This document shows positions 1 through 6,873 of a DNA stretch of 20,926 nucleotides, in pieces. The translations under genes and the position numbers were made by a program. The notes beneath the pieces were generated by a model, which was not told the DNA's origin, ran no database searches, and saw only the letters and a program-made list of their open reading frames with translations. Location of the stretch: contig JAIRXA010000028.1 of assembly GCA_031268525.1 (NCBI GenBank), positions 1 through 20,926 on the forward strand. The letters run 5' to 3'. This DNA is from Coriobacteriales bacterium. Its GTDB lineage: Bacteria > Actinomycetota > Coriobacteriia > Coriobacteriales > UBA8131. The first letter of the stretch is position 1; every line of letters starts with the position of its first letter.

Positions 1-332
1 GAGGCGATGAACCAGTCGGGGGCGAGCCCAGACATTCTGAGCGCGATCCCCAGGCCCATCATGACAACCATGAAGAGGTAGCCCTTCATGTCGAGGGCTT
101 CCCAGAGGTGGTGTGGGCCCCCGTCCATGTCTGCAACTCTGGTGGAATAGCGCCGGATCACGCGAGGGAAAATCACTGTCGAAAATACCGCGAAGATGGC
201 AAGCGCTCCCACCACGATCCACCAGTCATGCCGTTCCAATAACTCCGCGATCCCGACGGACAGTATGCTCACGCCAGCCATGAGCCAAAGCGCGGCAAGC
301 ACAAACAGCAGTTGAGTAGAGCGAACCTTCAT
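1..332 (-). CDS. Small integral membrane protein, partial (C-terminus beyond window)
   Basis: A leftward open frame begins at ATG 332-330 (MKVRSTQLL...) and stays open for 110 codons to the window edge, so the C-terminus is missing. A good ribosome binding site (GGGGAGG) ends 8 bases before this ATG. Another ATG lies closer to it but is in a different frame that breaks soon after. Two hydrophobic spans (about residues 6-28 and 38-54) are followed by a charged loop with an Arg-Arg-Tyr stretch, then a third span starting GYLFMVVMMGLGIALR. I recognise no domain with a known activity; it resembles uncharacterised small membrane proteins of Coriobacteriia. It is divergent from the peroxidase/OhrR pair, and its likely promoter overlaps the OhrR box, so it may be co-regulated by organic peroxide. 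That regulation is inferred. Confidence 0.6.
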   Translation of the reverse strand, partial: MKVRSTQLLFVLAALWLMAGVSILSVGIAELLERHDWWIVVGALAIFAVFSTVIFPRVIRRYSTRVADMDGGPHHLWEALDMKGYLFMVVMMGLGIALRMSGLAPDWFIA

Positions 333-463
333 ACTTCATACCTCCCCGAAAGAGCCGATGCCTTTTCCTGCCGCTGGCCTCCTTGCCGCGCGGTGCGTAC
401 GAGGCGTGCGCGAGCCGTGTAGCAATGGGCGGCAAGACGGCAGCGAGCACAGATACAGCAGAC

Positions 464-492
464 TTGCAGCGAGCAGCTTGCTCAATTATAAT
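464..492 (+). promoter_or_regulatory. Sigma70-like promoter for the peroxidase-ohrR operon
   Basis: TTGCAG (464-469), a 17-base spacer and a perfect TATAAT (487-492) face the peroxidase gene. The predicted start of transcription (about 499) falls inside the OhrR box, the usual geometry for repression. This leaves a leader of roughly 170 bases. Assigned by pattern only. Confidence 0.55.
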
Positions 493-516
493 AGCGCACA
501 ATTAAATTGTATACAA
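488..516 (-). promoter_or_regulatory. Possible divergent promoter for the leftward membrane protein gene
   Basis: On the minus strand, TTGTAT (516-511), a 17-base spacer and TATTAT (493-488) form a plausible promoter. Its -35 and spacer lie within the OhrR box, and its -10 shares bases with the -10 of the opposing promoter. The match is weaker than for the rightward promoter, and the leader to the ATG at 332 would be about 150 bases. Confidence 0.35.
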
Positions 517-526
517 TCTAAAAGTT
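497..526. promoter_or_regulatory. OhrR operator (OhrR box)
   Basis: Two overlapping palindromes lie here: ACAATT-A-AATTGT (498-510) and ATTGTATACAAT (506-517). Set against the Bacillus subtilis ohrA operator as I remember it (TACAATT-A-AATTGTATACAATT-A-AATTGTA), 24 of 30 positions agree, including an unbroken 20-base run at 498-517; the right quarter is degenerate. The AT-rich block stands out from its GC-richer surroundings. An OhrR homologue is encoded 700 bases downstream, so this is most simply its autoregulatory site, controlling the peroxidase-ohrR operon and possibly the divergent gene. Confidence 0.75.
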
Positions 527-532
527 GATAAA

Positions 533-606
533 CAGAGAAACGTGCAACGACAGCTTACGAACTGGGGAGTGTGCACCAACTTACGACCAGAGAAACGCGC
601 AACAAC
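533..606 (+). repeat. Imperfect direct repeat in the leader of the peroxidase operon
   Basis: CAGAGAAACGTGCAACGAC (533-551) recurs at 588-606 with 17 of 19 bases identical, offset by 55 bases. Both copies lie in the predicted untranslated leader. No hairpin, uORF or riboswitch pattern was recognised, and the function is unknown. Confidence 0.5.
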
Positions 607-672
607 CTACAAGCAGAGGGCGCGCACCAGCCAAAGACCGTGTGTCTGTAACGATCAAGACAGGAGGACAGC

Positions 673-1215
673 ATGAGTATCTATGACTACAGCTACACGT
701 CTATCGAGGGCGATCAGGTGAGCATGGAACAGTATCGGGGCGCGGTTCTGCTCATCGTAAACACAGCCAGCAAGTGTGGTTTTACACCGCAGTATAAAGG
801 GCTTGAGAATCTGTATGAACGCTACCGCGATCAGGGTTTTACCGTTATCGGATTTCCCTGCAACCAATTCATGGAGCAGGAGCCGGGCGGCGAGTCGGAG
901 ATCGCCGAGTTCTGCTCCGTACGCTATGGTGTCAGCTTTCCCCTGTCTGCCAAGGTGGACGTGCGCGACGAGGGCGCCATCCCTCTCTATGGGTACCTTA
1001 CGTCCCAACAGGATTTTAAGGGGTTGGGCAAGGGCCTCAAGGCCAAAGCGCTGGGAACAATGCTGAAAGCCAGATATAAAGACGACTATGCTGACGAGCA
1101 GATAAAGTGGAATTTCACCAAGTTTCTCGTAGATCGTGACGGGCAGGTCGTCGCCCGTTTTGAGCCGGTGGTCGATCCTGCAAGTATCGCCGCAGACATC
1201 GAGGCGTTGCTGTGA
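673..1215 (+). CDS. Glutathione peroxidase family protein (thiol peroxidase, Cys type)
   Basis: A 180-residue cytosolic protein of the usual family length. The peroxidatic cysteine is C35 in NTASKCGFTPQY, where animal enzymes have selenocysteine. The other catalytic positions are visible: Q69 in the FPCNQF-x2-QEPGG region, and W146-N147 in WNFTKFLV. C81 is a candidate resolving cysteine; bacterial members commonly use thioredoxin, not glutathione, to reduce hydroperoxides. The ATG at 673 is preceded by AGGAGG about 6 bases upstream. The stop overlaps the GTG start of the OhrR-type regulator by 4 bp (GTGA), so the two are one operon under an OhrR box. Family assignment is secure; the reductant is inferred. 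Confidence 0.95.
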   Translation: MSIYDYSYTSIEGDQVSMEQYRGAVLLIVNTASKCGFTPQYKGLENLYERYRDQGFTVIGFPCNQFMEQEPGGESEIAEFCSVRYGVSFPLSAKVDVRDEGAIPLYGYLTSQQDFKGLGKGLKAKALGTMLKARYKDDYADEQIKWNFTKFLVDRDGQVVARFEPVVDPASIAADIEALL

Positions 1216-1811
1216 GCAAGGCAAACGGCAATGAGCCGAACAACAATGAGCTGAATGGCAATGAGCAACTCGGAGGGATGGACGACGAGGTGCTCAGGCT
1301 GTCCAATCAGCTCTGCTTCCCGCTCTATGCTGCGGCCAAAGGAGTGGTTGGGCGCTACAAACCCTATCTGGACGAGATCGACCTCACCTACACGCAGTAC
1401 ATCGCCATGATGGTGCTTTGGGAGAAGGGCAGTGTGGCTGTGGGCGAGTTGGGGCGCAGCCTCTATCTGGACTCGGGAACGCTCACGCCCGTGCTCAAAC
1501 GGCTGGAGGCCAAGAAACTCATTCGCCGTGAACGCTCATCCACCGATGAGCGCGTGGTCATCGCCACGCTCACGCAGGCCGGGAAGCGCCTCAAAGTCAA
1601 GGCTGTCGAGGTGCCGCACAAGATGAGTCACTGTATGCCGCTTTCGGCAGAAGACGCCGGTACGATCTACAAGCTGCTGTATAAACTGTTGGAACAGAGT
1701 GGGGAGCAGGGCGGCGATCAGGTTGGGGAGCAGGTTGGAGAGCAGGCCGACAAACAGGCCGGCAAGGGCAGAGATACGCCAACGCGATCCAAGACGCTTA
1801 CGACAGTCTGA
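1212..1811 (+). CDS. ohrR: OhrR-type MarR-family organic peroxide sensor/repressor
   Basis: A 199-residue winged-helix regulator. The OhrR signature is the reactive cysteine near the N-terminus (C35, in SNQLCFPLYAA), followed by LTYTQYIAMMVLWE and the recognition region LYLDSGTLTPVLKRLE, then the wing RRERSSTDERVV. Organic hydroperoxide would oxidise the cysteine and release the protein from DNA. The start is GTG 1212, translationally coupled to the peroxidase stop. An ATG at 1278 (MDDEV) lies closer to the conserved region, but a GGAGG abuts it with too little spacing. Two additions are unlike typical 145-150-residue OhrR: an N-terminal run with repeated NGNE, and a C-terminal tail of GEQV/GEQA/DKQA repeats encoded by near-tandem DNA at about 1697-1765. 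Confidence 0.9.
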   Translation: MSKANGNEPNNNELNGNEQLGGMDDEVLRLSNQLCFPLYAAAKGVVGRYKPYLDEIDLTYTQYIAMMVLWEKGSVAVGELGRSLYLDSGTLTPVLKRLEAKKLIRRERSSTDERVVIATLTQAGKRLKVKAVEVPHKMSHCMPLSAEDAGTIYKLLYKLLEQSGEQGGDQVGEQVGEQADKQAGKGRDTPTRSKTLTTV

Positions 1812-1835
1812 CCCGTTTACGACAGCCTGACCTGT
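1798..1835 (+). repeat. Tandem duplication of the ohrR 3' end
   Basis: The 19 bases spanning the last codons and stop of ohrR (1798-1816) are followed at once by a near copy (1817-1835); the shared pattern is TTACGACAGYCTGACCYG. It fills the 26-base gap to the convergent membrane protein gene. No terminator hairpin is evident between these genes. Confidence 0.6.
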
Positions 1836-1837
1836 GG

Positions 1838-2560
1838 TTATTCCGTCTGAGTGTCGGAGCTTGGAGCGAGTTCGATACGGAGCCAGCGCGGGAGGGTTTT
1901 GTTCTGCCGCAGGAGAAGGAACCCGCAGGTGGTGACGACGAGGGCGCCGATGACATCGACGATGAGGTCTTTCATCGTGTCTGCGAGCGCGGCCCGACCG
2001 ATGAGAAGAGCCCCCGATTCAAGAGCATATTTCTGCGCGTTGGTGGCAAAGATGTTATCGACGGCAAACTCGCACATCTCCCACATCGCGCCCATCGCAA
2101 GCGCAAAGCAAAACGCGAAAATGGCAACGAAAGCCGGGCTCAGACTGAGCACGACCTTCTCGGAATTATTCAGCAGCTCAACGAGCGAAAATCCAATGCA
2201 GGCGATAGCAACGCTGCTGAGCGCGTGCAGGATGATGTCCCAGTAGGGCACGCGGTAGTAAAACGACCGCATCTCTCCCAGATAGATCGAGCAAAACAGG
2301 AAGAGGGCATAGAAGAAGAGCATGATCGACGAGATATTGAGATGTAGTCTTCGCTCAAGAATGCTGGGCAGGAGCATGGCGAAGATGCCTATCAGGCATT
2401 CGAGAAACATCGGGAGGTAATCGCCCCAGTCGTGTATCTGGCCGCCGCCCGCGTCTGTGTAGGGCGCAGATATCATACGTACGAGCAGGAAGAGGGCCGT
2501 AAGTATGAATGCGATAAAGATGATGAACGTGAATACTCTGATGATGATGTGACGTTTCAT
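1838..2560 (-). CDS. YjdF/DUF2238-like integral membrane protein
   Basis: A 240-residue polytopic protein reading MKRHIIIRVFTF from ATG 2560. About seven hydrophobic spans are visible. The conserved core is GEMRSFYYRVPYWDIILHALSS, then FALAMGAMWEMCEFAVD, then DTMKDLIVDVIGALV near the end. This matches, from memory, a family of uncharacterised membrane proteins in Firmicutes and actinobacteria whose WD-x-(I/L)LH and WE-x2-EF motifs place charged residues in or near the membrane. The frame is open upstream to 2806, but that part is arginine-rich and not family-like. An in-frame ATG at 2581 is an alternative start; neither has a good ribosome binding site. It converges on ohrR with 26 bases between. 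Function unknown. Confidence 0.75.
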   Translation of the reverse strand: MKRHIIIRVFTFIIFIAFILTALFLLVRMISAPYTDAGGGQIHDWGDYLPMFLECLIGIFAMLLPSILERRLHLNISSIMLFFYALFLFCSIYLGEMRSFYYRVPYWDIILHALSSVAIACIGFSLVELLNNSEKVVLSLSPAFVAIFAFCFALAMGAMWEMCEFAVDNIFATNAQKYALESGALLIGRAALADTMKDLIVDVIGALVVTTCGFLLLRQNKTLPRWLRIELAPSSDTQTE

Positions 2561-2766
2561 ATCCCCTGGGTTCCATCTCATGTCTCTGGTCGTGTTGAAA
2601 GCTGGCGCTCTCGTGGGCGACATGGGCAGCGTGAGAGAGGCTTTACAAACTGGACCCGCTTTGCCAATGGTAGCGTTTCTGTCGTTCTGTGTCTTGCGGG
2701 GAGGAATGTTCCCCGCCCTTTTGCCCGCTATGTGTCCTCGCGGTGCCGTCCTTTGCGCAGCTCCGG

Positions 2767-2772
2767 TATAAT
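2767..2772 (+). promoter_or_regulatory. Perfect -10 box (TATAAT) ahead of the glycan operon A
   Basis: TATAAT at 2767-2772 lies 61 bases before the DegT-family start codon, in the 273-base gap (2561-2833) that also separates it from the leftward membrane protein. No convincing -35 is found at 16-18 bases (TGCCGT is the nearest). The rest of the gap shows no repeat or RNA structure I can support. Confidence 0.4.
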
Positions 2773-2833
2773 TACTCCCTACACGTTGATGCTGGTCCTG
2801 CATCACGCGACATCACGGGCTTGGAGCCAGAAC

Positions 2834-4168
2834 ATGCGCATTGACTTTTCACCACCCGACATCACTGAAGCCGAGATTGCTGCCGTTGCTGAAGTGCTGC
2901 GTTCGGGATGGATAACCACAGGGCAACGTACCAAGGAGTTGGAGAGGCGACTGGCTCAGTGGTGCGGTACGCCCAAAGTTGCCTGCCTGAGTTCCGCGAC
3001 GGCGGCTTTGGAGTGTGCCCTACGTCTGCTCGGCATTGGCCCCGGCGATGAGGTGATAACTTCGGCATACACCTACACCGCCTCGGCAAGCGTTATCTAT
3101 CATGTGGGCGCGACCCCGGTGCTCATCGATGTGGCGCCCGGCTCCTATCAGATGGATTACGATGCGTTGGCCGCTGCAGTCACACCGCGTACCAAGGCGA
3201 TCATCCCTGTGGATATCGCCGGCATAATGTGCAACTATGATCGCTTACTAGCTATTCTCAGAGAGCCCTCGGTTGCCTCTTACTATACGCCTGCGTCGGG
3301 CACACTCCAAACCGCTTTTGATCGCGTGCCAATCATCGCCGACGCGGCACATTCTTTTGGCGCAACCTATCGTGGGCAGCCCTCGGGCGCGGTCGCTGAT
3401 TTCACAGCCTTCAGCTTCCATGCGGTCAAGAACCTGACGACCGCGGAAGGCGGTGCGCTGACTTGGCGGTCGCGCGAAGCATCCAGCACGGCGTTTGGCA
3501 CTCAGGCGCCCAGCCCGGTGTCCGACGCGGCATCCAGCACGGCGTTTGACGACGAAGAGCTCTATCACCAACTGATGCTGCTGTCGCTGCACGGTCAGAG
3601 CAAGGACGCGTTGGCGAAAAACACCGCCGGTTCCTGGGACTACGATATCGTGGAGCCGTATTACAAATGCAACATGACCGACATGGCTGCCGCTCTTGGG
3701 CTGGCGCAGTTCGAGCGCTATCAGGGCCTGCTGCTTCGTCGTCGCGCGATCCTTGAGCGTTATGAGAGCGGCCTGAAGCAGGGAGCGACCCAGCAGGGAG
3801 CGGCCCAACACGGGATGGCCTCGCAGGGAGTCCCGCTCGATTTTCTCCAGCACTACACCGACGAAGGCTGTTCATCGGGCCATCTGTGTCTGGTGCGTCT
3901 GCCCGGACGTTCCGAAGCCTTCCGCAATCGGATGATCGCGCACATGGCTGCGGCCGACATTGCTTGCAACGTGCACTATAAGCCGCTTCCGCTGTTGAGC
4001 GCCTATCGCAAACGGGGATTCTGTATTGAGGATTACCCCAACGCGTTGGCGCAGTATCGCTGCGAGATCAGCCTTCCCTTACACACACGTCTGAGTGATG
4101 AGATGGTCGATTACGTCATCGCGAGTTTTTGGGATGCCTACCAGAAGTGTGTGGAGGAAGATGTATAG
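2834..4168 (+). CDS. DegT/DnrJ/EryC1-family PLP-dependent sugar aminotransferase
   Basis: A 444-residue cytosolic enzyme starting at ATG 2834 (MRIDFSPPDIT) with GGAG 7 bases upstream. Family features are GWITTGQRTKELER, the substrate/PLP loop SSATAALECALRLLGIGPGDEV, the cofactor Asp in IIADAAHSFGA (D170), the Schiff-base lysine K199 in SFHAVKNLTTAEGG, and NMTDMAAALGLAQ. Such enzymes aminate UDP- or dTDP-4-keto-sugars. Next to a PglC-like transferase, a PglE-like role making a 4-aminosugar for the lipid-linked first residue is attractive but inferred; no dehydratase is in view. It is longer than the usual 370-390 residues because of two low-complexity inserts: residues about 214-240, holding a repeated ASSTAF unit, and about 314-332, QGA-type repeats. 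The stop overlaps the next start by 8 bp. Confidence 0.9.
   Translation: MRIDFSPPDITEAEIAAVAEVLRSGWITTGQRTKELERRLAQWCGTPKVACLSSATAALECALRLLGIGPGDEVITSAYTYTASASVIYHVGATPVLIDVAPGSYQMDYDALAAAVTPRTKAIIPVDIAGIMCNYDRLLAILREPSVASYYTPASGTLQTAFDRVPIIADAAHSFGATYRGQPSGAVADFTAFSFHAVKNLTTAEGGALTWRSREASSTAFGTQAPSPVSDAASSTAFDDEELYHQLMLLSLHGQSKDALAKNTAGSWDYDIVEPYYKCNMTDMAAALGLAQFERYQGLLLRRRAILERYESGLKQGATQQGAAQHGMASQGVPLDFLQHYTDEGCSSGHLCLVRLPGRSEAFRNRMIAHMAAADIACNVHYKPLPLLSAYRKRGFCIEDYPNALAQYRCEISLPLHTRLSDEMVDYVIASFWDAYQKCVEEDV
3479..3548 (+). repeat. In-frame 19-bp direct repeat inside the aminotransferase gene
   Basis: GCATCCAGCACGGCGTTTG occurs perfectly at 3479-3497 and 3530-3548, 51 bases (17 codons) apart, encoding the ASSTAFG...ASSTAFD insert. 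It lies downstream of the PLP lysine, between conserved blocks. Confidence 0.85.
3776..3835 (+). repeat. In-frame CAGGGAGC-type repeats in the aminotransferase gene
   Basis: Near-tandem units of about 15 bases (CAGGGAGCGACC..., CAGGGAGCGGCC..., then decayed copies ending CAGGGAGTC) encode KQGATQQGAAQHGMASQGV, a glutamine/glycine/alanine-rich insert between conserved C-terminal blocks. Confidence 0.7.
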
Positions 4169-4781
4169 TCGCGTCGTCAAACGGCTCTTTGATCTGGTGC
4201 TGGGCATCGTCGCCCTGCCTTTTGTCGCCTTGCAGCTCGTCATCGTAGCGCCGCTCATCAAGCGCGAAGATGGCGGCACCGTCTTCTATAACGCGCTGCG
4301 CGTGGGCAGAGACGGGCGGCCCTTTGTCATGTACAAGTACCGTTCGATGCGCATGAACGCTCCCGATCTGAAGATGGAGGACGGCTCGACCTACAACGAC
4401 GCCGACGACCCTCGGCTTACCCGTGTCGGTGCTTTTCTCAGACGTACCAGTCTTGATGAGTTGCCGCAGGTTCTGAACATTCTGGCTGGGCAGATGAGTT
4501 TTATCGGCCCGCGACCCGATCTTGCCGAGGAAGTCGCGCTCTATGAGCCGGGCGAGGAGCGCAAACTGGAGGTGAGGCCGGGCATCTCCGGCTATGCGCA
4601 GGTCTACGGGCGCAACGCCATTCCCTGGCATGAGCGGCTGGCTCTCGATGTCTACTATGTGGAACATCTCAGCTTCGGACTGGATGTGCGTATCTTCTTT
4701 AAGACCTTCGGAACCGTTTTCTCTCAGAAGGGTGTGTATGTGGAGGCCGACGAGGATGCTGAGGGCGAAAAAAAGCAGTGA
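4161..4781 (+). CDS. PglC-like monotopic phosphoglycosyl transferase (initiating sugar-phosphate transferase)
   Basis: A 206-residue protein, the minimal PglC-type size without the extra N-terminal membrane domain of WbaP. Residues 11-33 form the single re-entrant membrane helix with proline P20 at its break. Diagnostic motifs are YKYRSM (59-63), DPRLTRVGAFLRRTSLDELPQ with the catalytic Asp-Glu pair D99-E100, SFIGPRPD (113-120), RPGISGYAQVYGRN (139-152) and DVYYVEHLS. The reaction moves a sugar-1-phosphate from a UDP-sugar to undecaprenyl phosphate at the inner membrane face, starting a lipid-linked glycan. The start is ATG 4161, with GGAGG just upstream and an 8-bp overlap with the aminotransferase gene. 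The frame is open further upstream, but that stretch is the aminotransferase gene read out of frame. The sugar is unknown; a diacetamido or 4-aminosugar would fit the neighbour. Confidence 0.93.
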   Translation: MYSRVVKRLFDLVLGIVALPFVALQLVIVAPLIKREDGGTVFYNALRVGRDGRPFVMYKYRSMRMNAPDLKMEDGSTYNDADDPRLTRVGAFLRRTSLDELPQVLNILAGQMSFIGPRPDLAEEVALYEPGEERKLEVRPGISGYAQVYGRNAIPWHERLALDVYYVEHLSFGLDVRIFFKTFGTVFSQKGVYVEADEDAEGEKKQ

Positions 4782-4830
4782 GCAGACAAAAAGGCACTAC
4801 CAGTGGCAACATGGAGGAAATGGGGAAATA

Positions 4831-6711
4831 GTGCAGGCAATAATCCTGGCAGCAGGCATGGGGACACGGCTCAAGGCCCTTACGGCGCACAATACCAAAT
4901 GCATGGTTGAGGTAAACGGCGTCACGCTCATTGAACGAATGCTTGGGCAACTCGATACGCTTGGTCTTTCGCGCATTGTCCTTGTCGTGGGCTACGAGGC
5001 CGACAAGCTCAAAAACTACCTCGCCACGCTCAATGTCTCAACGCCTATCGTCTTTGTCGAAAACCCCATCTACGGTACAACCAACAACATCTATTCCCTC
5101 GCGCTGGCAAAGGATTATCTTGTCGCCGAAGACAGTCTGCTTCTGGAATCGGATCTGATCTTTGACGATAGCGTACTTCACGCTCTTGTCGAAGACCCCC
5201 GACCTTCTCTGGCGCTCGTAGACACGTATGAGAGCTGGATGGATGGCACCGTAGTCATGTTGGGCCAAAACGACACGATCAAAGATTTTATCGAGAAGAG
5301 AAAGTTTCGTTTTGAGGACATCTCTTCGTATTACAAGACCGTAAACATTTATAAGTTTGATCGGGAATTTTCCGAACATGTTTACGTTCCCTTCTTGGAC
5401 GCCTATGTGAGCGCTCTGGGGAAAAACGCCTATTACGAGCAGGTTTTACGGATCATCACCCTTGCCGAAGATCCCTCAATCCGAGCCAAACGTCTCGATG
5501 GACAGCTCTGGTATGAGATCGACGATCTACAGGATCTGGATATCGCCGCGTCCATGTTTGCCGAGCCAGCCAGGCGCATCGAGGCCCTTCAGGAGCGCTA
5601 TGGGGGCTACTGGCGCTACCCCAAACTGGTGGATTTCTGTTATCTCGTCAATCCGTGTTTCCCCCCACAACGACTCATCGACGAAATGAAAGCGAGCTTT
5701 GAGCGTTTGGTGACGCAATACCCTTCGGGCATGTCCGTAAACGCCCTGCTGGCCGCAAAAAGCTTCGGCGTCTCACCATCGTGCATCGTCGTAGGCAATG
5801 GTGCCGCTGAGCTGATCAAGTCTCTCATGGAAAGCGAAGTAGGCAATCAGGACGTTACGAAAAAGATCGGAGTCGTTCGCCCGACCTTTGAGGAATATCC
5901 TCATCGTATCAAGCCCGAGAAACTCTGTGCTTTTGTACCGTCGGCAGCCGACTTTTCCTTCACCGTAGACGAGCTGTGTGCGTTTTTTGAGGAACGCGAC
6001 ATTGAAGATCTGGTGATTGTCAATCCAGACAATCCCACGGGACACTACCTTTCTCACTCTGAGCTCATACGCCTGCTCGCCTGGGCAGAGACTCGGAAAA
6101 AAGGGAGCGTTCGCCTTATTGTTGATGAGAGCTTCGTTGATTTCGCCGACGAGAAGAACGCGAGCCTGATCGACGAGGGCTTTTTGCAGGCACATCCTTC
6201 CTGCGTAGTCATCAAGTCCATCTCAAAATCCTATGGGGTGCCCGGTTTGCGCTTGGGCGTGCTCGCTTCGGGCGACAAAGCGCTCATCGCGCGACTGAAA
6301 AATGACCTGTCGATCTGGAACATCAATTCTCTCGCGGAGTTCTACTTGCAGATAGAAGAGAAATACCACGGAGACTATCAGGCAGCCTTGGACGAGTTTC
6401 GCTCGATACGAGCGGAGTTCGTCTCTGGGCTCAAGCGAATAGAGGGGCTCGCGCCTCTGCCAACGCAGGCCAATTACGTGATGATTGAACTATGTGGTTC
6501 GCGTGGTCCGTGTGATTCGATAAGCGCCACACAGCTGACCCAAAATCTCTTTGAGGGCTATGGCTTGTTCATCAAGGATTTGACGAACAAGCTGCAAGAT
6601 CTTCGTCCCGAGGAAGTTGCCCGGCGCCGACAGTTTGTTCGAGTCTCCATACGAGGTCGCGCGGACAACGAGCGTCTGCTTCGGGCACTTGAGCAGGAGC
6701 TGATGAGCTGA
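4831..6711 (+). CDS. Fusion: LicC-like nucleotidyl(cytidylyl)transferase + CobD/HisC-like PLP enzyme
   Basis: A 626-residue two-domain protein. Residues 1-235 are a LicC-like NTP transferase: AIILAAGMGTRL, K at TKCMVEVNG, GTTNNIYSL, LLESDLIF, and WYEIDDLQDLDIA, which closes the domain. Residues about 265-626 are a fold-type I PLP domain: VNPCFPPQ, GNGAAELIKSL, NPDNPTG, IVDESFVDF, Schiff-base lysine K466 in SISKSYGVPGLRLG, and a C-terminus (RVSIRGRADNERLL) strikingly like CobD. CobD decarboxylates threonine phosphate; HisC transaminates histidinol phosphate. A plausible joint role is to make an amino-alcohol phosphate and activate it as a CDP derivative; this is inferred. The start is GTG 4831, since cytidylyltransferases begin right at (M)xAIILAAG. 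A GGGGAA lies just before it, 49 bases after the PglC-like stop. Confidence 0.85.
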   Translation: MQAIILAAGMGTRLKALTAHNTKCMVEVNGVTLIERMLGQLDTLGLSRIVLVVGYEADKLKNYLATLNVSTPIVFVENPIYGTTNNIYSLALAKDYLVAEDSLLLESDLIFDDSVLHALVEDPRPSLALVDTYESWMDGTVVMLGQNDTIKDFIEKRKFRFEDISSYYKTVNIYKFDREFSEHVYVPFLDAYVSALGKNAYYEQVLRIITLAEDPSIRAKRLDGQLWYEIDDLQDLDIAASMFAEPARRIEALQERYGGYWRYPKLVDFCYLVNPCFPPQRLIDEMKASFERLVTQYPSGMSVNALLAAKSFGVSPSCIVVGNGAAELIKSLMESEVGNQDVTKKIGVVRPTFEEYPHRIKPEKLCAFVPSAADFSFTVDELCAFFEERDIEDLVIVNPDNPTGHYLSHSELIRLLAWAETRKKGSVRLIVDESFVDFADEKNASLIDEGFLQAHPSCVVIKSISKSYGVPGLRLGVLASGDKALIARLKNDLSIWNINSLAEFYLQIEEKYHGDYQAALDEFRSIRAEFVSGLKRIEGLAPLPTQANYVMIELCGSRGPCDSISATQLTQNLFEGYGLFIKDLTNKLQDLRPEEVARRRQFVRVSIRGRADNERLLRALEQELMS

Positions 6712-6733
6712 GAGATAGGTGTAGGGGAGCTGT

Positions 6734-6831
6734 GAGGTGAGAGGCGAGAGGTGAGAGGCGAGACGGATTGTGAGTTGAGAGAGGCGAGTAAGGCGTGAGG
6801 CGTGGCGGATTGTGAGTTGAGAAAGGCGAGT
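6734..6831 (+). repeat. Purine-rich tandem repeats between the fusion enzyme and opine dehydrogenase genes
   Basis: A perfect 14-bp tandem pair, GAGGTGAGAGGCGA, sits at 6734-6747 and 6748-6761. It is followed by a 26-bp unit starting CGGATTGTGAGTTGAGA at 6764-6789, which recurs at 6806-6831 with one mismatch (42-base period). The plus strand is strongly G/A-rich. All of it lies in the 162-base gap 6712-6873. No coding frame or promoter is evident in it. Confidence 0.85.
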
Positions 6832-6873
6832 CGGACGTTATAGGCCGTGGGGGCTGGGGATCACAGGAGAGGG

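Noticed and set aside
533..672. Riboswitch or attenuator in the long leader of the peroxidase gene.
   Set aside because: Only an imperfect direct repeat is seen; no conserved aptamer pattern, leader peptide or terminator hairpin could be made out.
655..1224. A minus-strand frame (189 codons) opposite the glutathione peroxidase gene.
   Set aside because: The peroxidase tetrad and operon overlap with ohrR settle the coding strand.
2432..2833. An upstream in-frame extension of the DegT aminotransferase.
   Set aside because: The stretch covers the opposite-strand membrane protein start and a perfect -10 box, is not family-like, and ATG 2834 has a proper ribosome binding site.
3248..3875. Two minus-strand frames opposite the aminotransferase gene.
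   Set aside because: They are antisense to the PLP-lysine region of a clear DegT-family enzyme and are low-complexity shadows of its repeat inserts.
4831..6711. Reading the fusion as a phosphonate enzyme (PntC with AEP transaminase).
   Set aside because: The PLP half resembles CobD/HisC, not the AEP transaminase class, and no PEP mutase or phosphonopyruvate decarboxylase is in the window. Not excluded for the rest of the genome.
6734..6831. CRISPR array.
   Set aside because: The repeats are purine-rich, of differing lengths and adjacent or 42 bases apart, without unique spacers of constant size or cas genes.
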